Positions 1 through 15,700 of a stretch of 64,000 nucleotides of DNA are shown here, piece by piece. The notes under the pieces are model-generated. The model saw only the letters and a list, made by a program, of their open reading frames with translations. It was not told the DNA's origin and did no database searches. Each line of letters begins with the position of its first letter. The stretch's first letter is position 1. Both the position numbers and the translations under genes were made by a program. The DNA is from Blastomussa wellsi. Its lineage: Eukaryota > Cnidaria > Anthozoa > Scleractinia > Plerogyridae. The stretch lies in contig OX393566.1 of NCBI GenBank assembly GCA_947652115.1, positions 25,362,307 to 25,426,306 of the forward strand. The letters are read 5' to 3'.

Positions 1-404
1 GCTTAATGTCTTGGAATCTTGAGATTGCAAATAAAAAATACTTAGCTGGTCCAGGAATCTAGAATTTTACAATTTGAGTTTTAGAGCCTCTAAAGCCAAG
101 CAGATTAGTTTAATGCAAATGATGAATTCATCAAAAGTAAAACAGTACTAAAACAAAATATAATCAATACCAAATGACTCAACCTCGCACTAATTACTAA
201 ATGTGAAAACATACAGGCACATTAAACCACTCCATCAAGAAATGAGTTTTAGCACAAGGTACAGAGCACTCTTAAAATTCCACCCTCATTTTCGAATCAC
301 AAAGTGTTGGTCTTGAATTTTAAACAGGGTTCTCAACGCTTTGGCAAGTTTAACCATTCTATACCCCTCGAGGTCATTTTGCCATGTGACGAGTTAAAAT
401 ACTA

Positions 405-5790
<5,386 letters not shown>

Positions 5791-5820
5791 CTTGTTCGAG
5801 CTTCACTGCGATCAGTTGTC

Positions 5821-5828
5821 TCACGTGA
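5821..5828. promoter_or_regulatory. Palindromic E-box (CACGTG)
   Basis: TCACGTGA is an extended E-box (USF/MYC-type core CACGTG) between the MCM6 start codon and the E2F site. Its promoter position is suggestive; there is no other evidence. Confidence 0.35.
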
Positions 5829-5833
5829 AGAAA

Positions 5834-5845
5834 TTTGGCGCGAAA
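5834..5845 (-). promoter_or_regulatory. E2F-type site upstream of MCM6
   Basis: The 12-base near-palindrome TTTGGCGCGAAA lies 44 bases upstream of the MCM6 start codon and matches the E2F consensus TTTSGCGCSAAA on both strands. MCM genes are classic E2F targets at G1/S, so position and match together make a functional site likely. Confidence 0.75.
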
Positions 5846-5913
5846 AGTTCGTAACAACAAGATCCCGGATGAGAAGAAATGACACAGCGGGAGTGGGGTA
5901 CGGTGTCCGTTGA

Positions 5914-5924
5914 TTCGCGGCAAA
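5914..5924. promoter_or_regulatory. Second, weaker E2F-like site
   Basis: TTCGCGGCAAA (TTTGCCGCGAA on the minus strand) is a one-sided E2F-like match about 125 bases upstream of the MCM6 ATG. The core is GCCGC rather than GCGC, so it is weaker than the site at 5834. Confidence 0.35.
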
Positions 5925-6327
5925 TTTGGGACTGCATTAAAACTTGTGTTTGAATGATTTCATCCGTCACATAAAACATTCTATTTTAGAATCTTATTTT
6001 CCAAGGGCTGTTGCCAATAACAAAATAATTGATTGCAAGGCTGGCACTACGGCAAAAGGGCAAAATTTATTGGCCAATATTTCAACTAGCAAATTGTAGC
6101 ATATTGGCCACTAAATTTACTCTAGTTTACTAAATGCACTCTCATCGATCGGGACCCGCAACAGGTGGCCGATTTATAGGACGTAGCTTTATAACTGGTC
6201 GCGTGGGTTGGAGGGGGTGGGTAGCCTGGAAGGGGGGGGTTGGGTGAGAGTCAGACCCAGACATTCCGCTGGATCGCTCGCTCTCGCAGGCTAAGGTGGG
6301 GAGGTGGGGGAGGATTGGCCGCTAAAT

Positions 6328-6343
6328 GGGGGGGGGGGGGGGG
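6328..6343 (+). repeat. Poly-G tract (G16)
   Basis: Uninterrupted run of 16 G in a purine-rich stretch. It could form a quadruplex and is prone to length error in assemblies. Confidence 0.9.
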
Positions 6344-6592
6344 TCGCTTATTGGGATTCGATTGTACATTACTTCTTTTTATTATATGGCTGTGTCTCAC
6401 GTGGACTGGAAACTAGCGAATTCACGAATTTGATTGGCTAAAATCGATATTGACAAGAATAAAAAGTAAAGATACGACCAAATTTTTGCAAATTTAAGTT
6501 CAGCTCATCGTCGTTCGCAAACAAAATGTCAGCGAGAACGAAGCAGTGTCGTTAAGCAAATTTAAGTTTCCGTTTGGCCATATAATAAACAT

Positions 6593-6727
6593 CTTATTCA
6601 CCGAGCTTAGTCGGTCTGTATGAAAGAATCTTGGCCTCGGTCGTGAGTACAGACCTCACTGCGTTCGGTCTGTACTCACGACCTCGGTCAAGATTCTCCC
6701 ATACAGACCGCCCGCTCTGTTAATAAG
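6593..6727. repeat. Foldback (MITE-like) repeat
   Basis: The left arm (6593-6655) is an imperfect reverse complement of the right arm (6667-6727), with a loop of about 11 bases. The arms share GGTCTGTACTCACGACC-type sequence. No coding capacity; probably a non-autonomous DNA transposon remnant. Confidence 0.75.
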
Positions 6728-8366
6728 AGCTAACTCATGACTTAAAGCCTGGCCGGCCTTCCCGGAGCCGATACAAGGTTAACGCTGCCGAAAGTGCGGC
6801 CTTGGGAAAGCCATATGTGGTAGGCTAGGGTCGAACGTACAATGCGCGGTTTAGGCGTTTACTCCACTGAACACTGCAGCTTGATTATTGCTACATAATT
6901 ATAAATCCATGTTCGAAACCCGTACACAAAGCAGGCGCCACGGTGTTTGATCAACCCGAGTGGGTTTCGAATTCAGTTTCTACGGTCTTGTGGCCTGTCG
7001 GATGCAAAGTGGGAGAGTCGGTTACGATCATGGCTAAATCGAATAAAAGTATTCACCGATTTCACTTCAGAGATAACAATCTCTTATTTACCACTGTGCA
7101 CTGAAGATTTTAAAAGTGCAACTTCTTCAACTAATGCCGCCGGAAAGAAAATTCTCTGCAAATTTACCAATGCGATTGTCAAGTTTAAATGCATTAATCA
7201 ACTCTGAAAATGGTTATAAATGTATCATTAGTGCTTCTGCAGTAGCTTGTAGTGCACAGCTTGCTTGAATCGCTTATTTGTTGGAAACCTAGGACTGTAT
7301 TTTCCGATTCTATGATTTTACATCAAGATTCTTCTAGAAATGATTCGTTTGCATTATATTCTTCCGATTCCTGGCCTGCATGAATGGCGAGGACAACGCC
7401 TGGTTAAAAATGAATTTCATGAAAATATAAGGACAGTGTTTATTTTCAAATAGAAAAATGGAAATTTAGCTGCCAGTTTCACATTCTCCAAAGTACTCAG
7501 ACGTCAGTCATTTCACGTTGTTGTTTTGCAGAGGTCGGCAAAGAAATGCGCAAAGAATTATAACGCACGTGCAGAGCCTGCTTGCAGGCTACCCGATTCC
7601 ACGATTTTCCTGTTCTCGCTTGCGAAGACGCGAAAGAAGACATGGAGGAAATGGGAAAAAGATCCTGCGCACCCTGTGACGGTGAAAAATTATTTCGAGC
7701 ATGTTGCTCAGAAAAATTGCCCAACCCTCTCCCTATCAAAGAAAAAATATCCGTCCCTTTAGATATACAGAGACAGATATTTCGTTGTTGTCCAACAGCT
7801 TTGTGTTAAGCGTAGCTCATTTTAACGGATTGCGCCCAGCCTTCAAGGATCCTGAAGATCTTTCACGCATCTGTGTAAACAAGAAAATTTTTAATATCTT
7901 ATGTGCGTTTATTGCACTCAGGCGTAAATTAATTTTTGGACGTCTTTCAGGAAGACAACGATGCTGCGAATCACGTACAATGGATTTCAAACGGTGAAAA
8001 ACATGAACCATTCTAACTGCTTTTGTGTTGCGCTAAACGGAAGGAACAGTTTCGTATCAATATTTAAGCGCTCGATAAAATCTCTTAAATTTCCGGTCAG
8101 AAACTTACATTACGCCCAGTTTATTTTTTCAGTTAAGCATTTCTTAATCCTCTACGATAAATGTATAAAGTTTGGATTCTATGAATTAACCGTTTTAAAT
8201 GGATATCTAGTTAAACGAATTTTCACACAACCTTTTCATTTCGTAGACACGGTTTCCTTCCAGTTACAATCAAACAGAGAGTCTTCGAATTTCCGGCAAT
8301 TAGACTAGTTTTAAATGTGCGTAATAGCTCATAACAATTAGTAGGGATATTTGCTTCAGTCGATCT

Positions 8367-9644
8367 CTATATTTTCATCTCAGAAGTACTCTTCCTCAAG
8401 TACCGACAATCTTTCATTTCCTCGAATAATTTGTCAAGTTCTTTTTCCTCTTCCGAAATAACTTTCTTGCTTCCATTTTCCCGATAATGAATTTTAAGAA
8501 TTCTTGACGCAGCCATGGCTGCCTTTCCAACGCGCCTGATATTTGCGCGGGTGATCGCAAACTGACTCGTTCGCCTTCTCGAAGGTGGTTGCGTTAAATG
8601 TGTTTCAAAGTTCTTCGCTTCCCCTCCAATATTGCCTCGATTCAAGCTGCTAAGTACTGCCGCGGGCCGATCACAGAACACAGGTTCCCATGAAATTGAG
8701 TGAGAAAGTTTTTCCTTAGGCTTCACTTTGGTGGTGACACTGCTGTCGCTTAAATGCCCGCTGGAAAAGCTTCGACATCTCTGTTTGTCGGATGATAAAA
8801 CATTTTCACCCTTTATTGAACTTTTTTCGTCGTCCATTTGACTAGCTGTTAAATTTATCCCTCGATTTTCATAACGAATCTCAATCTCTTTCGCCATTTT
8901 CTGTAAATGATCAATAAAAACTTTTTCCTCTATCTTAGGCAAATCTGCATCGCCTTTTTTCCGTCGTGGTATCTTCCGAGGAGATTTAACACCTCTTCCA
9001 GATAAATACTCCTTTCGAAAAGCCTTTGATAATTTTCTCTCCAAAGTTTCGTCGTCTTTATTGCTAGGAAACTGTCTTTGCGGCAGATCCGATAATGATA
9101 CAAGCCTTTTTCTTTCGTTCTTGGCTGGTAAATTGATATTATCATAATTATTTACACCTTGCCAAGCCATTTTAACATCCAGCACGTTCTTATGTGCCAC
9201 TGGCGTGAAGTTGGTCAGTCCCGCGCCCGGCAACATCTCGGCAGGAATTCTGACATCGCTGAATTTGACGGGAAGGGTGTTAACTCTCGGTCTGGGATGA
9301 AAAGTTAGAGCGTTCTTCAACTCTGATGTCAGTTTCGCAACGGATTCTTTTGATCCTTGTTCCTTATCATTAAATGATATTTTACGGTTTCTTGCCCGTC
9401 TTGGTGACGAGACATGTACGGTTGATTTGGTTACCCGTTCTGTTTCTTTTAAGTCCTGCATCACAGATGTATATTCATCTGAACATGGTGAGAGACTACA
9501 CTCCGATAGTCGTTTCAACAGGGAATGCTTTCTGTCGGGGTAGTGACGATTTATTGCTCCTAAAAATACCGAACTCTTGGCTGTGATCATTGTCTGTGGA
9601 GTTGCACCTTGAATGAAATGTTTTTTGCTACCTTTTGCAGTCAT
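8367..9644 (-). CDS. Uncharacterised 425-residue basic, low-complexity protein
   Basis: This uninterrupted frame of 425 codons is far longer than expected by chance here, so it is very likely coding. It starts at ATG 9644 and ends at TAG 8367. I recognise no domain, signal peptide or membrane segment. The protein is rich in Ser, Lys and Arg and looks largely disordered. It has a basic cluster SPRKIPRRKK (221-230) that could be a nuclear localisation signal, basophilic-kinase-like sites (RRRTS, 357-361), and a charged C-terminal stretch around EEEKELDKLFEEMKDCR (398-414) that may be helical. A minus-strand acceptor (TTTTACAG, about 9665) just upstream of the ATG, with an open frame through it, suggests a 5' exon, untranslated or coding. 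Either it is a single-coding-exon gene or this is its last exon. Function unknown. Confidence 0.75.
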   Translation of the reverse strand: MTAKGSKKHFIQGATPQTMITAKSSVFLGAINRHYPDRKHSLLKRLSECSLSPCSDEYTSVMQDLKETERVTKSTVHVSSPRRARNRKISFNDKEQGSKESVAKLTSELKNALTFHPRPRVNTLPVKFSDVRIPAEMLPGAGLTNFTPVAHKNVLDVKMAWQGVNNYDNINLPAKNERKRLVSLSDLPQRQFPSNKDDETLERKLSKAFRKEYLSGRGVKSPRKIPRRKKGDADLPKIEEKVFIDHLQKMAKEIEIRYENRGINLTASQMDDEKSSIKGENVLSSDKQRCRSFSSGHLSDSSVTTKVKPKEKLSHSISWEPVFCDRPAAVLSSLNRGNIGGEAKNFETHLTQPPSRRRTSQFAITRANIRRVGKAAMAASRILKIHYRENGSKKVISEEEKELDKLFEEMKDCRYLRKSTSEMKI

Positions 9645-10979
9645 TTCTCGTGCTGGAACTAATCCTGTAAAATAACTAGTTTCAAATGTATTCCTTTTTT
9701 GCTCGTTTTCTTTAATCTTTCTTTTTCCATTCGGCTCGATTTCTAACCGTTGTACTCCGTCACGGTTAAAATATTTTCTTCAAACGTGGATGCAAATCAA
9801 ACCAGTGTTTCTTTAGGTCAGTATTGCGTCGAATTTGCGTTGAGTGAAATCAGCATATAAAGCCATTCAAATCTTAGTCCATTGTAATCATGACATCTTT
9901 GTCTTTTCGAGAGAAAGTCAAACTCCATTTAGAAAGCTACGTAATTCTCTAAGTGGGTCGAGGTCTTAAGAGAGCACGCTACAACATCTATAGATCCGTC
10001 TCCTCTTTTCAAAAATGAATCGCATTATCCAATTCACGTATGTTAAACTAAGCCTATTTAGCCAGTAAAGCCTTGCTCAAACACAATAGTGATACCTCTT
10101 TGAAAGTCTGACATTTGGGACGAAGCAGAATTGAGATGTTTACTCAGGCCTTAAAAAAATTTCGATGTTGATTTACAATGAGTAACTTTTTTGCGCGGGT
10201 GTCTTATTGTGTTTTGGTGAATGTAGATTTATCCCAATTTGTCAGAAAGCAATTTACGGCCTTTTAAATTTTACAAAAAATATAAACGTTCTCAGTGAGT
10301 CAGTCATTTTTTTCCTATTTTGTTGGTTACTAAGTGAAGGCAGGAAATAAACAGAATATTGTGTTTTAGTTTTGTTAAGTCGTCAATAATCGTTTGTAAT
10401 ATCGACAGCTGAGTTCTTTTTTATTCCAGTCCATTTATGCTAAGTTTTATTCTAGTGCGGATAATTTACTTTTTGTGTGGTACTTACTGTTCTAAAAAGC
10501 CACACCGAGGGGTGGCTCAATATGTCTGACCGTAGTCGGCTATTTATCGCCTCTCAACACTCATAATTGGTATTAATCACAATGTTCTGCTAAATACGCT
10601 GAATAAACGTGACTTCACGTAATCATACCCAAATAAACGTGACTTACCTAATCGCGCACCATCCCTTCTAGTCCCCAGAGGCTGCGATCGTTTCGCACGC
10701 AATCAATCGTACAAAAGCAAGAATACTGACATCGAAATAACTGATAAATGATCACAGCAGTATGTTCTGGCCAGAGCCCACATTCTTGGTGCTGAGATTG
10801 TTATGCATAAAGTCTTAAAACACAGGACAGCCAACACGTACACGGGAACCCCAGAACAGTGTACTGCCTCGCTAAGGCTCGCCAGAAATATTCGTATCCG
10901 CACTAGGACTCCTGGATTCTACAATTCGCTATTTTCGCATTTCCCATAAGAGCTGCTAAGAGCTGTTTTTGAATATAGG
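9645..10979. other. Spacer upstream of the 425-residue gene
   Basis: AT-rich sequence with no supported coding region. Around 10674 it has a CCCAGAGGCTGCGATCG block resembling arms of hairpin repeats at 43683 and 43865. The promoter of the 425-residue gene should lie at its left end, but I see no clear TATA element. Confidence 0.5.
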
Positions 10980-11126
10980 GGGTAAGTTGCTGCGTCTGTG
11001 GGAAGTATAACAAGATAATTTGGTTTTATCAACTGGGTTGATAATGTGAATCTCTTTACGGTGGACAATTCACATTATCAACTCAGTTGATAAAACCAAA
11101 TTATCTTATAATACATAGAGGATGTA

Positions 11127-11163
<37 letters not shown>

Positions 11164-11227
11164 GTATAACAATATAATTTGGTTTTATCAACTGGGTTGA
11201 TAATGTCAATTGGCCACCGTAAAGAGA

Positions 11228-11520
11228 TTCAAGAACTGTATAACTTGCACTCTTTGCAAAAAGTTATACATCGACGAAACAGGGAGACGACTTGGCGACC
11301 GATTCCGAGAACACCTTCGTGACGTAGAGAAAGACGACAAAAATGCATCGAAACCGGTCGCGAGACACTTCAATCTCCCAAATCATTCTAAGCAACATAT
11401 GGCAGTCTGCGGCCTTTCCCTTCACCAAGGAAACACGGAAAGCCGTGAAACTCTAGAACAAAAATTTATTTTTCAAATCGGCACTCTTAATTCTCAATCG
11501 GCACTCGTAATCCTCACGGT
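11228..11520 (+). pseudogene. GIY-YIG endonuclease domain remnant (Penelope-like)
   Basis: The frame reads CxxC (CITCTLC), then KLYIDETGRRLGDRFREHL, then PVARHFNLPNHS and LEQKFIFQIGTL, the usual order in GIY-YIG domains of Penelope-like elements. The normal YIG is YID and the upstream GIY part is cut off, where the frame runs straight into the terminal repeat. In the host this would be a nuclease-dead fossil. The open frame continues to 11638 but loses family resemblance after about 11500. Confidence 0.7.
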
Positions 11521-11632
11521 ATCAACGAACGCTTTTCATTCAACTAATTTATTCCGAAGTTTTCACGTTACCAGGCACCAGCCAATAGCGAAGCTCCATC
11601 TTTCTGTATATAAAAACACACGACGCACAATT

Positions 11633-11690
11633 CCTTGATTCGCTCCGACGAAGGGCTAACGCTCGAAACGTCAGCTCTTGAATCTCTTTA
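11633..11690 (+). ncRNA. Hammerhead-ribozyme-like motif of a Penelope-like element
   Basis: The core 11645-11672 reads CCGACGA, an extra A, GGGC-TAAC-GCTC (a 4-bp stem II), GAAA, then a self-complementary ACGT and the C of a GTC cleavage triplet. Flanking GATTC/GAATC and GCT/AGC can pair as stem I, as in type I hammerheads with very short stem III known from Penelope-like elements. The canonical CUGANGA has become CCGACGA here, which should weaken or abolish cleavage. Confidence 0.5.
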
Positions 11691-11760
11691 CGGTGGCCAA
11701 TTGACATTATCAACCCAGTTGATAAAACCAAATTATATCTTATAATACACCTTGTTTGCT

Positions 11761-12786
11761 CCCCCAAAATTATGCATAAGCGTTCCGTTTCTCTTGGGAC
11801 GACTGTAATTCCCAGGAGAAATGGGAGACAAAGGTTATGCAAAATTTTGGGGGGCAAAAAAGGTGTATTATGTAAAATGCAAAAATGGCGAAATGAGATT
11901 GACGTGTTTTGTTTCATATTTCTGTTATTTTAACACCCCTGACAGTCCTCTCGACTGTACTCTTCCCAGATACTAGTAGAACAGCAGAGAAGAAGAGTTC
12001 GAGGGACCTGAAGTTGAGTTGACTTATGGAAGGGTATGTATAATACCAAGTTTTTCCAAGTGCAAATTTTACAAAATATGACTCGGGACCAACGTCTGGA
12101 GAACAATGTTTCTTAATGTTAGCCTTAAAATGTAGCAAAAATAAAATACAAATTGTGCTAATTGGATATGCAACGACTAAACCTACAAAGAGAAATAAGC
12201 TATGATAATTGCTATATACAAAGTTTCAAGTCTGTCTCTCGCCCTATGTATGAATGCTAAATATACGAAAACCTGCCATATGACAGACAACGTGAAAAAG
12301 GCATAAACTCGGTCGAAACAAACGTAGGGCTATCTCTATAATATATAACTGTTATTTCTAAGCATGGTTTTTTGTTTTTTAATTTGTTTTTTTATGTTAA
12401 CTAAGCTTTTAAAGCAATTTCTTAGATTTCTACGCGAGTGAAAACAGTAAAAACTTAAAGAATAAATCTGTGTTGTATTCTGTGTAGTGCCGAAAGGTCA
12501 GCCCCAGCTAAAAGTATGGAAGTGATAGGATTTATAGATGCGGACCCCATCTAAAGATACCGTGTCCTTTACATCCTTTACATGAGGTGGCCGTTTCGTG
12601 AGCTGGCTCCTTACGGTGAGGTTTTTCCTTTACTGAAAACTAAACTGTTCCGTCGTGTGTGACCAGCGCCGTAAATCGGTCTGCCTTATGTGAGTTGTAC
12701 CCTTATCGAGGGCGACAAATGCCGGCGAGTTCAGGTCACATGCGAACAACACGAAGAGATGCGGACAACACGAAGAGCCTGTGCTA
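11761..12786. other. 3' flank of beta-lactamase-like gene A
   Basis: It includes an inverted pair around TTATGCATAAGCG/GGTTATGCAAAATTTTGGGG (11760-11860), probably another repeat. The rest is unremarkable AT-rich sequence. The 3' UTR of gene A should run leftwards from 12787; I found no clear minus-strand AATAAA nearby. Confidence 0.4.
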
Positions 12787-15700
12787 TTACGCAGTATTTG
12801 AGTCTCGTACCCTATTGAAGTATGTCCTTCCATTTGGCGCCGCACTCCACATAGTAAACCTATTACAAAGACCATCTTCTTTGGACGGACTATCAAACAC
12901 TACATCGTCATTATCTACCCCAAGCGAGAACATCAAATCGCATGGAAGAACTGACGGTAAGACAATTTTAAATGTTAAGGGCTTCGTGTAGTTTAAGATA
13001 AATAGGTCATTATGTCCATTGTAGGAAAGTATTAGCATGTCATCTTTCATTTTGGCTTCGAGAAATTTGAGAGGTTCCAGACCTTCTACGCTGTAACTTC
13101 CAATGTACGGCTTTGTATCTGGAGGAGCTCTTATTTCCTAAATGAAGGAAAACAAAAGATTGCTTGTTAGCCAAGAAGTTGGGAAAGATATTTCTTTAAA
13201 TTTAGAAGTTTACTTTCCACAAGTTACAATAAAGTAAATTAAATTAATTTTTAAAGCGCTACCTAATTTACAATAATAAAATACAACATTTAAAAATAAA
13301 TAAATAAATAAAAATAAAAAGTCATTCAGTTCTAAAAGCTTTCTTAAAAAGGTAGATTTTACGGTGTCTTTTAAAACAATCAACATTTGAAATGAGTGTT
13401 AATTCCAAAGGTAGGGCATTCCATACGGGGATGGACCTGAATGGCCGAAAGCTTGGCCCCAAAGGATTTACACTTTGTTTTCGGGGCTTGCAGCAATCTC
13501 TGGTTATCAGATCATAAAGAATATCTACTCGCAACTTTAGGTTTAAGAGAATCTCTAATATACAAAGGAGTCTTGCCTTGCAATGCTTTGAAACAAGTAA
13601 AAGGATCTTGAATTGAGCTCGGAAGTAAACAGGTAACCAGACACAGTTTAACCATATGAGTGATATGGTCAAACTTTGAAAGGTTGAATTTGAAAAGTTA
13701 AAATGACGATAAACTGATTCTGTAATTGACGGACGTTGTTGCTAATCATCTTATTCATTTTTATAAATTTCACTTTTCTTCCAATGCGATGGTGCTCATC
13801 ACCAAGGATTTTTCTCACCTTACCGTCAAATTTAACAGTACCATTTAAACACCGAAGAGAAAAAATGCGCTGTAAGGTGTATAGTCCACGAGAACAAAAA
13901 ATGGCTCCAGTTAAGGCTCGAAAACATCGCGAGCTGCAGTCCAAGACAAATTCATATCACACGTTTTGATGAGTTTTTATCGAATTCTATCTGCATGCAT
14001 TTACACACTTACCTTTTGTCGCGCGGTTGTTAAGACTTCTTTAAAGGCAGGGAGGATTGTGTTGCTGAATTTCGCGTCGACCTCGGTTCGTAGGTTTCGG
14101 CAGTGCGTACAAAAAAGGTTCAAGGCTGTCAGAAAGGAGACATAATAGAAAGCACTGAGGAACAGTACGGCACTATACAGCTAATATAACAGATTAGATC
14201 TCTAACGGAGGGGCACAGTCTGACAGTCATCATCAATGAGATCTACTTTGGTAATGTTTAAAATTGCATCATTATTGCCCCTTTTTGTTCCTAGTGTGAT
14301 CCTTGGATAGAAAAGTAAGCCTCGCGCCAAGCAGCGCATACTGTCGGAATTTATCCTGGTTTCTGCAGTATTAAGCGACAAGGAATATTGGCTGCTCCCC
14401 CCTGGATGGGATGATAGTCCATCGAAGGGTTACCCCTCAGCATTATTTCACCGGTACCCATTTATACACCTTGGTGGAAAGAGGCACCGTGAGAGTGAAG
14501 TGTCTTGCCCAAGAGCACAGTGCCCCGGCCGAAGCTCGAACCCGGACCGACTAAAACTTATTATCACGCCTGGAAACTAAACAGTGTGATAAAAATATCC
14601 GTTTTGTTTCTTAAGTTTCGTGTACTCTGTACATTTACCGAAAAAGGCCACTTCACAAATAAAACCAGGGACAATACATTGGAATTAGCGTTACTGAGAC
14701 TTTTTGAAAAACCTGCTATATAGATATTACATCAATTAAGGGTAGCTTACTTACCAAGTTTCATTTCTGGTAGAAGTATAATTAGCGAATTGTATCCGTA
14801 AGCATCGCCAAACTTCTTTCTTATGAGAAGATCATCGGAAATTACCATTTCCCAAGGTGTTCCTATTACATCTTTTCCATTCCGAAGAATATACCCTTGA
14901 CCGAAAAAAGAAAACAATATGCATGTTTCCTAGCCAAGACATGCGCAGTGTTCGGTCCTGATTATGGCCCAATAACGGGTGCCATAAAAGCTTGGGTTTT
15001 TAATTTAACGGTTTAAATTATAAAGAAGTTATATTTTCAAAGTTTTGTGACATGTTTTTAAATTAAAAGCAACAATAAGAAGAATATTCAGTGGATGAAT
15101 ACCGTTAAAGCGTAAATAGACTTGTTAATAAGTTGTAAATGTTTACCATCTAGTGAAGGAGGGAATATGGCTAAATAGAGGAGAGGGGGGTGGGGAGTTA
15201 TTAAAAAAGTAGAGAAGACTTTTGAGAGAGGGGTATCTTATACCGTAAAATGCCACTTATAAGCGAAACTTTCGGAGGCTGACTAGGGTCCCTTAAAGGT
15301 GACTTACCTGGAGCGAATAGTTCTTCAGAATGTGCTTTGGAGAGATATTTGTTGGTATCGAGTTTGAAAAGAGCAATCTCCAGCTGACAGTTTGAAAAAA
15401 AAAAAAAAAGAAAACGACATTAGAATTCTGAAAGCTTATTTCCTTGATGCTGTCTGTTAAATTAAAATACACCACATTTTAAAAAGGCTAGATTGTAAAC
15501 CAGAAACGCGCAAAAAGAAGTAGTCACGCAACGCTTGTTCGTTTCTAATTATAAAAGTTTCGTGACGGACTGTTACCTTCGCAAAGTCAGCTACTGTCGA
15601 AAAAGCTCCCCCAGTCGGATTCAGCCAGCCCCATTCTAGAGGATCTGAGGATTCGGTTTTGCTTGTATAGCCCACTGGAATACGCCGCCTTATGCTGAAT

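Larger units (their letters stand above)
5846..8366. other. Spacer between MCM6 and the 425-residue gene
   Basis: This stretch holds the rest of the MCM6 promoter, a G16 run (6328-6343), a partial 'TAGCCTG...CAGGCTA' repeat (about 6223-6294) and a strong foldback repeat (6593-6727). Overlapping short frames at 7500-8300 show no domain and lie in repeat-like DNA (AGCCTGCTTGCAGGCT at about 7576). A minus-strand AATAAA (8120-8125) could be the poly(A) signal of the gene ending at 8367. I see no supported gene. Confidence 0.5.
10990..11760 (+). mobile_element. Penelope-like element fragment with inverted repeats
   Basis: A block with TTGGTTTTATCAACTGGG, TTGATAATGT and CACCGTAAAGAGATTCAAG occurs at 11172-11232. 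Its reverse complement occurs at 11684-11741, and another palindromic copy lies at 11020-11110. Between the outer repeats sit a GIY-YIG endonuclease remnant (11228-11520) and a hammerhead-like motif (11645-11672). All three are known parts of Penelope-like elements. The reverse transcriptase is missing, so the copy is dead and rearranged. Further pieces of the family lie at 17887-17915 and 35745-35905. Confidence 0.75.

Noticed and set aside
11210..11638. 142-codon plus-strand frame as a host gene
   Set aside because: It begins inside a Penelope-like terminal repeat and holds a truncated GIY-YIG domain, so it is a transposon fossil.
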